The position numbers and the translations under genes were made by a program. This document shows positions 58,011 through 64,000 of a DNA stretch of 64,000 nucleotides, in pieces. Origin of the DNA: Apostichopus parvimensis (taxonomy: Eukaryota > Echinodermata > Holothuroidea > Aspidochirotida > Stichopodidae); contig KN887718.1 in the NCBI GenBank assembly GCA_000934455.1, positions 15,102 to 79,101 on the forward strand, written 5' to 3'. The notes under the pieces are model-generated. The model saw only the letters and a list, made by a program, of their open reading frames with translations, was not told the DNA's origin and ran no database searches. Positions within the stretch are counted from its first letter, which is position 1. The number at the start of each line of letters is the position of its first letter.

Positions 58011-60696
58011 TGGGTTAAAACCTTCATTTTCCAACCAACCTGATAGGAATATAACTTAGAAAGTTTTACATGTGCCACAAAAATATGGCATGACGTTTAT
58101 TGTTAATTGTGATTTGTATCGCCCAAATTCAAATTTCGTAATGAAGTATTCAATGTCTTCGTTATAAACGGTCCGTGGGGGAGGGGTGACGCCCTTAAAG
58201 TTTTCAGGATTTCTCGTTCTCCTGTATCGTTTTGTAAGGAACAAACTGCAAGTCAATAAAATGACTTAATATGAAATTGTGAAAAACTGGATGTATTTCA
58301 GCCTTGTCCATATTTGTTGTCTACATGTTTAAGGGATAGACAATCCCCAATGAATTGACCCTGTCTGCTACAGGTCCTATGAGCGTCTTGTATACTTTAT
58401 TAAGATAATATCACTTACTACCGCACAATAAGCTGTCTGCTTGATCAAATATATGTAAAGTGAACAGTTCCATTTCATTTACATTATGGTCGGAATTTTA
58501 TACGTGGTAAATGTACTCCCCTCCCCCATCTTGTATGTATGCTGAACGTCCAACGCGATAAAAAGAACTGCCTTTTGCTAATTAATACGGTCATTGTTAA
58601 GTTCATCAGATATCGCAGTAGGCTAAAACTACTAGTCAAACAATAATGGGCCATCTTAGATTTGATTCATTGATCTTAATGGATAATTGTCATACGTATA
58701 CAGCAGACTAATGGCTTGGGTACTTAATTGGATAAACGTGGCATGCCTCTTTAGTGATTAACAAGATTTATTTCTTACAATGAATGAAGCATTCAGCCTG
58801 TCATATACAGTAAGTTATCTGTAGGAATTGATCTGATCATGATACATTTACAAAAACATCTGGGATTAGTATTAAAGCGAGAAGGAGCGACACAGGTTTT
58901 TATGTTTGAATTTTTTGGTACTGTAAGTATTCGAAAGAAAGGGACTGCCCCTTGCTCCCCCACTCATGGCCACTTTACAGTAATTTACAGTCATTCTAAA
59001 GAGAATAATAATTTAATTCATCCATTTTATTGCCAAAATTCTATTCTGAACATTGATGTGTTAAAATGATCCAATTGTTACATACGTGATGTGACAAAAG
59101 TAAAACCTCATCAATCATATTTAAAACCATTTGGTTTATGCTGCATAAGACATTTTAATGTTTGAAATGCCAACGAGACTGAATAGGTCAAACTAGCACT
59201 AGGCAGCATTGACGAAACAGTGGTGATAATATAAGTTTCATCATCGACTGAAACTCTTGACTTTGTACCATATTTACTTAACATTTTATTGTAGTGTTAA
59301 AACTTTCTATACTAATAAAATCATCTAAATTTGCATGTAGAACATGTCCGCATAATATTGAGCAATAAACCATATAAGTCGTCTCACGTGTAGTTATGAG
59401 GGGTTAGCATGTTTGTTTAACGTTAGCACCATGTCGCTTCAAATCGTAAATATTAAGCTTAAAACGTCATCCTTATTTAATAAATTCGGTCCATAGAAAG
59501 TTCAGAACATACATATGTTTTATTTTTTTGTATTGATTATGGATCTGTTTAAATGACCTAGATCTCATATAACAATACTTATGGCGATATCACTCGAACG
59601 AATTCTGTGATACATAACTTAATTTGACCTCACATGACCTTTGTTTATTTTATTTGTGTCAACATGATTCGCAAACAACATCAACTATATGAAATGAAAG
59701 ATACACCTCATTTACAAAGGACCTTATCTCGTTTACATCTTGGGGTAATGTAATTGACCAAAAGAAACATTTATATTGCTGGAATCAGAGAGTAGTTCTA
59801 TATTTCCCCTAGACAGTAAATGATTTGCTTTGTATGTGTATTAATGAAGCAAAGTTTTCAACAAAATTGTATCCACATACCATGACCAGGGAATTTGTCT
59901 TCATCTGACACTGATTCAAAGAAAACATCCACAGAAAATATAAACTTCGCATTAGAAACACTTCATTGGGTTGCAAGTTTTTGCTAACTTATAGGTCTTC
60001 TATCTTATAGGTCTTCGCTAAGCTTATGTCTTTTATGTGGTCAATGTTGTGGTTTTTGAGAACAATGACCAGAAGAGCAACAGAACATCTTCATTCGAAG
60101 GCAATAATTAATAAATCTCCACCCCTGCCTATCCACAACACATAAGTGAAGAAATTGGTATATTCACTGAAATTCCGAAAGTTCAACCTTATCATATCGT
60201 GTCAGTCCGAAGGTACCTCTTGTGTAAATAAAGATTCATATAAATCAGATAAAATTTCTAGTGGTATGATAAATTATATTTTCTTATTGATATTAGTTAT
60301 AGTACATGTATACTCAGTTGTCGCGTATTAGCTTCATGCGGACGGTTAAGGTTTCTGCTGTTGTGCATACATAGTACCACTTGTATTTCCCGTAGTGTTA
60401 GACATTTGGTTCCTAAGCAACTTTTGGTTAAATTAAGACAATTGCTCATCATCTAATATCAAGTTAGTTAATATCACCCAGATATTGTGTTGAGGCCGAA
60501 AAAAAACGTTCCTGTTATTTGCAAATTACGTAATATGCAGATTAAATTCCCCGCTTGCCAAACTGTATATCTAGCATCTCTGTATGTCATATGGAGACGT
60601 GCTTTGCAATGAAACGAATAAAATAGAACACTTCAATCAAGGTTTCTGATAGATTATCTATATGGTAACACTTCTTTCTTTCTTCTTTTCACACAG

Positions 60697-60897
60697 CTCG
60701 GTGATGACATTTAATGAGAATGGAAAACCTTAGCTCAAAGCTTGAAACATTAGAAGTGGATTCATCAGATGAACAAGCCAGTGGTTATAAAGAACCGTCA
60801 TTATCATTATCTGCTCAAGCTGCTCAAGATTCGGTGACGTCATCACAGTCAACTGAAAGAACTGGTAATGTGACGTCAACAGTTACAGGGGAGCAAG
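60697..60897 (+). CDS. NACHT gene B, first coding exon (ATG at 60714)
   Basis: Counterpart of 25486-25704, 18 nt shorter in total. An in-frame TGA 9 nt upstream and the ATG at 60714 are conserved. It encodes RMENLSSKLETLEV, then Ser/Glu-rich sequence (SDEQASGYKEPSLSLS), lacks the FVVRADNE segment of copy A, and ends TVTGEQ in phase 1 at the same donor. The acceptor has a longer pyrimidine tract (cttctttctttcttcttttc) than copy A. No death-fold domain is visible. Confidence 0.7.
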
Positions 60898-61599
60898 GTT
60901 TGTTTCATGTGTTGTTGGACTGTAATGTCCATGTTCTGCCAAAAGTTTTGTATTTAATCTCTGTTACTTTTAAATTTCTTTTTTTTTACGCTCAAGTATT
61001 TGAGAATTATTGTGATTTCATTTTTATAAATTATTGTTATGCGGATCGATTTTTGTTATTCAGTCTTATTTCGTAAATACTTCCACAACAAAGGAAAATG
61101 CATTCATATATTAACGACATTTTATTGGATAAACCTTGATAGGGACTCCTCAAACGAATAAAACAGAAAATAATCAGAATTGAATACAATATAGAAGGGA
61201 TATTAAAAGTTATTCTACTGAATGCTAAGACTAATTTCTCGTTTGCACTGAACTATTAGTTTAGTATAAATTCAACAAGTAGAAAACCTCCAAATATTCC
61301 GAGGTTTGCATGATCGTAATCCTCTAGGTTACCTACACAGTCATTATTCAATTACCGACAGAGTTGTATTTTGCTACTTGCAAATGTTCTAGTTAGCACA
61401 ACAGATTCATATCTGGTTGCACTTCTAAAGAGAAAGTTACGTTTTCTACCTTCTCGATAGACTCGCCTAAGGATTTGGATGAAGACTCAGAACTTTAACA
61501 TATGTATTATTAGTATATTTATTTCTGAGAGCATGTACATATATTACGTCATTAGATGTAAGTTTCCTACGTAAATTTCACTTTCATATTCCTTCACAG

Positions 61600-63116
61600 A
61601 CAAAACGTCTCTTTTAGTAAATGCCTTGAAAAGGCGATATAGAACACAATACGACGCTATCCAACCAATACCGTACATTAAGGAGAGACTGTATTGTGTA
61701 GATAAGGTATTTGTAGAAGGAGGTACAGAGTTATATTATGTTACAGGAACAGCAAATGAAGGTGAATGGGTACGTGTGAATTCTTACAGAGATATCTTCA
61801 CAGACTCCCGAATTAAATCCACGCGTCGTATCATAGAAGCAGAGGCCGGGTATGGCAAGTCAACTGTAACCTTACAGCTTGCATATGATTGGTGCAACGG
61901 TGTAGAAGGTTCACCTCTGAAAGACGTAGAAATTCTGATTCTTCTCCGGTTAAGACAGCTTGGAAATGTCAAATCTATCTACAAAGCAATCAAACTATTC
62001 TTGGTACCAGACGAACCGCAAATTAAATCAAGTGATATTAAAAATATCATTGAAAGCTGTTCTTCTGTTGCTGTACTTCTGGACGGGTACGACGAGTATC
62101 CTGATAAGGACAAACATACAGGAAGTGACGTAGACCGAATTATTACAAGTGATCTGTTTGAGGATTTTGACGCATCCTTAACAACCAGATATCTTCCAAA
62201 GCACTATGACAGATATAATACTAAGCGAGTGAGATTAGTTGGATTTGACGAGAAAGCACGTGATCAGTACATTCGTAAGGCTATTGCTGGAGATAACGAA
62301 GAGGTTGTTGAGGAAATTAAGCGCGCTTTGAAAGCTAACCCGATACTTGATGACTTATGCCAGGTTCCTCTCTTGTTTGTTATGTTTGCTCACATGAATC
62401 ATGAAAAGGAATATTTTCAAACATTCAAATCGGTTACTGAATTCTTTCGACACATGATCAAATGTTTCCATGATCATATGAGCAAGAAATCCCTCGATAA
62501 GAACACAAAGAAGCACATGAGTGCGTTTGAAATTGAGCATACTGAACTGAGTAAGGTAGCGTTTGAAGGCCTCAGTAACAAAAATCAACAACTTTCATGG
62601 GGTAGGGAGAAACTCGGTAAACGACTTGGTCAAGGGTTCTATGATCACTATATTTCAGTTGGTATCTTGGGAGAGGAAGAAGTAGCTGACGTCACAAATG
62701 AAGCAAGTGTAGCTAAACACATACGGACGAAAACCGAAGCAAGGTTCTATCACAAGCTGTTCTGTGAATATTATGCATCTTTTGCATTGGTAAATAAGGT
62801 TGCTGCTGCCAAAAATGCAAATAAGGTGAAGAAAATTCTTGATAAAATAGATCCATTCGATCTTCAATACCTGTATCGATTCAGCTGTGGGATTGACGCT
62901 AGAGTTGGGAGCAAGATAATAGAATACTTGAAGGGAAGGGAAGACTGCGATAAGTTTGTCATACTCTGCATCCTGGAACAAGCAGGAGAGATAGATGATG
63001 ACATCAAGAACAGTGTCAGAGATATCTGCTCGAAGGTGTTTTTTCTCTCTGAGAGCAACAGCAAGCTACTTCAAAGATCTTCTATTCAGCTGTTGGATAT
63101 TGCGTCTAAATGTAAT
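61600..63116 (+). CDS. NACHT gene B, large NACHT ATPase exon (NLR-like)
   Basis: A 1517-nt exon with acceptor ttccttcacag and donor gtaagt, phase 1 to 0, starting DKTSLLVNALKRRY. Walker A EAGYGKST, Walker B LLDGYDEY, SLTTRYLP and LDDLCQVPLLFVMF are intact. By hand count about 57 of about 505 residues differ from copy A (roughly 89% identity), with two or three short indels. Differences cluster after FVEGGTE (residues ~35-44) and in the last ~30 residues (SVRDICSKVFFLSESNS). No stop or frameshift is present. The small 3' exons, if conserved, lie beyond the right edge. The frame past the donor (to 63179) is intronic. Confidence 0.92.
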
Positions 63117-64000
63117 GTAAGTAAGACTTTCTCTGTGTATACATTTCATCAATTACAATATAAACTGCTGCTTCCTTAGGAATGAGAGTGTTACCGGTGT
63201 TTGTGTTTTAATTGCTTTTATAGCTCATTTTAACTGAAGAGAATATTCCACAAATACTGAAAATAATTCCTTTAGCTTCTTGAGGCAAAAAAAAACAAAC
63301 ATTTTATTCAACTTTCAAGTCTATCGGTAACATACGATATACCTGTATGCAAACTGTACAAAGTTATTTGTGATAAGCTCACATTAATCCGACCAATTCC
63401 CCATCCCTGGTATTTCATTGATATAATGTATGTTTATTGTGTATACAATTATGCAAATAGGAACACTGTCAGTAATATATAACACAACTAGGTGTTGAAC
63501 AAGTGACAATAACTGGAACAGGTTTAGAACTCTCTTCCCGGACTCACTACTTTCTATTTCTTAACAAAAGTTTCGCTCATTTGTGAGATATGATTTCATT
63601 ATTCATAACATGAGGATTTCAACATGTGACCTCGTAAAACTCATTGCATGTAAAACCATCACTTATCTTAACTTCTTTTCATCATATTTTCTGTAATGAC
63701 TTGAATGCCTAGCGGAATCAAATTATTTTAAACTATTTATTATATAACAATCAGTTGTAGCTCACACTCAATTTAGAAAAGGAGAAGAATATATAATATT
63801 AAAGTCAAACATAAACTTTGAAATTTCACTATGAATAAGAATGATATGAAATCAACAAAGGCAATACTTAACGTTGCATTACACAACTGTAGTTAAAATG
63901 ATCGATATTAAAGCAACATTTACATTTAGGTCCCTTATACCAAAACAGCATTTCTGAAGGAGAGAGGAAACACTCCCTGAATCCCTCCCTAGAACGAATG
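63117..64000 (+). other. Intron of NACHT gene B, with a segment absent from copy A
   Basis: After the donor the sequence follows copy A to about 63232 (tagctcatttta). Then come about 400 bp with no match in A, after which homology resumes at 63634 (cgtaaaactcattg). From 63705 on it again differs until about 63895 (aaaatgatcgatatt), which matches 28288. The A-specific SINE is missing here. Confidence 0.6.

Larger units (their letters stand above)
58015..63720 (+). repeat. Duplicated block B (pairs with 22700-28035)
   Basis: This is the second copy of the NACHT 5' region and exons. Exon positions, splice sites and most intron words match block A. Private changes include short deletions at about 59000 and 59750, a small local duplication (taacttataggtcttc/tatcttataggtcttc, 59983-60018), an expanded CT tract before the first coding exon, and about 400 bp not present in A at 63233-63633. 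Confidence 0.9.

Noticed and set aside
1-64000. CRISPR arrays, bacterial-type operons, rRNA or intact tRNA genes
   Set aside because: The window is eukaryotic. The 96-bp array has no spacer structure, and the only tRNA-like sequence is the SINE head at 46136-46181.
1-64000. LTR retroelements, Polintons or other capsid-bearing elements
   Set aside because: No long terminal repeats, integrase, protease or capsid-type frames were seen. The zinc knuckles at 36930-37075 belong to a LINE ORF1.

Overview
The window looks like AT-rich nuclear DNA of a marine invertebrate, most likely a deuterostome and plausibly an echinoderm such as a sea cucumber. The reasons are GT-AG introns, an expanded NACHT (NLR-type) gene family in tandem, and a mix of LINE, Penelope-like, SINE and hAT-like repeats. 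The species is an inference.

The backbone is a tandem array on the + strand. Three successive copies of the same locus are visible in part. (Z) Only the 3' end of a copy is left at about 3.7-6.4 kb. (A) A NACHT gene starts at 25.5 kb: a short Ser/Glu-rich first coding exon (25503-25704), one large NACHT exon (26333-27840), then a chain of phase-compatible exons at 32717, 33207, 35829, 40853, 42609 and probably 42955. These small exons form two copies of a helical plus LRR-like module. They are followed by a transmembrane exon (45884-45952), three micro-exons (46361, 48003, 49372) and a terminal exon with a poly(A) signal (50567-50772). (B) A second NACHT gene (60697-63116, about 89% identical protein by hand count) runs off the right edge. 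The parts shared between copies are 3.7-6.4 kb with 48.9-52.2 kb, and 22.7-28.0 kb with 58.0-63.7 kb.

A signal peptide plus Ig-domain exon lies alone at 12419-12746. It ends in phase 1, and the transmembrane exon at 45884 starts in phase 1, so the two would join in frame. They are 33 kb apart with the NACHT gene between them. I cannot tell whether this is one complex locus, two interleaved gene families, or an orphan exon.

Between the genes lie mobile elements and local duplications. There is a 96-bp minisatellite ending in a long hairpin (2.3-3.1 kb), a Penelope-like 3' fragment (6.9-7.5 kb), an inverted Tx1/L1-like LINE fragment (7.9-9.6 kb), three stretches of kilobase-scale tandem duplication (12.9-20.3 kb), a GC-rich repeat island (17.4 kb), a SINE (28.1 kb), a hAT-like MITE with near-perfect 8-bp target duplication (30.5 kb), a 4.3-kb decayed LINE in an intron of gene A (36.3-40.7 kb), a second LINE relic (53.7-55.0 kb) and a ~195-bp satellite (55.35-55.77 kb).

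The most unusual small element is at 46.1-46.3 kb, in the intron after the transmembrane exon. It is a tRNA-like SINE head followed by an exact hammerhead-ribozyme core.
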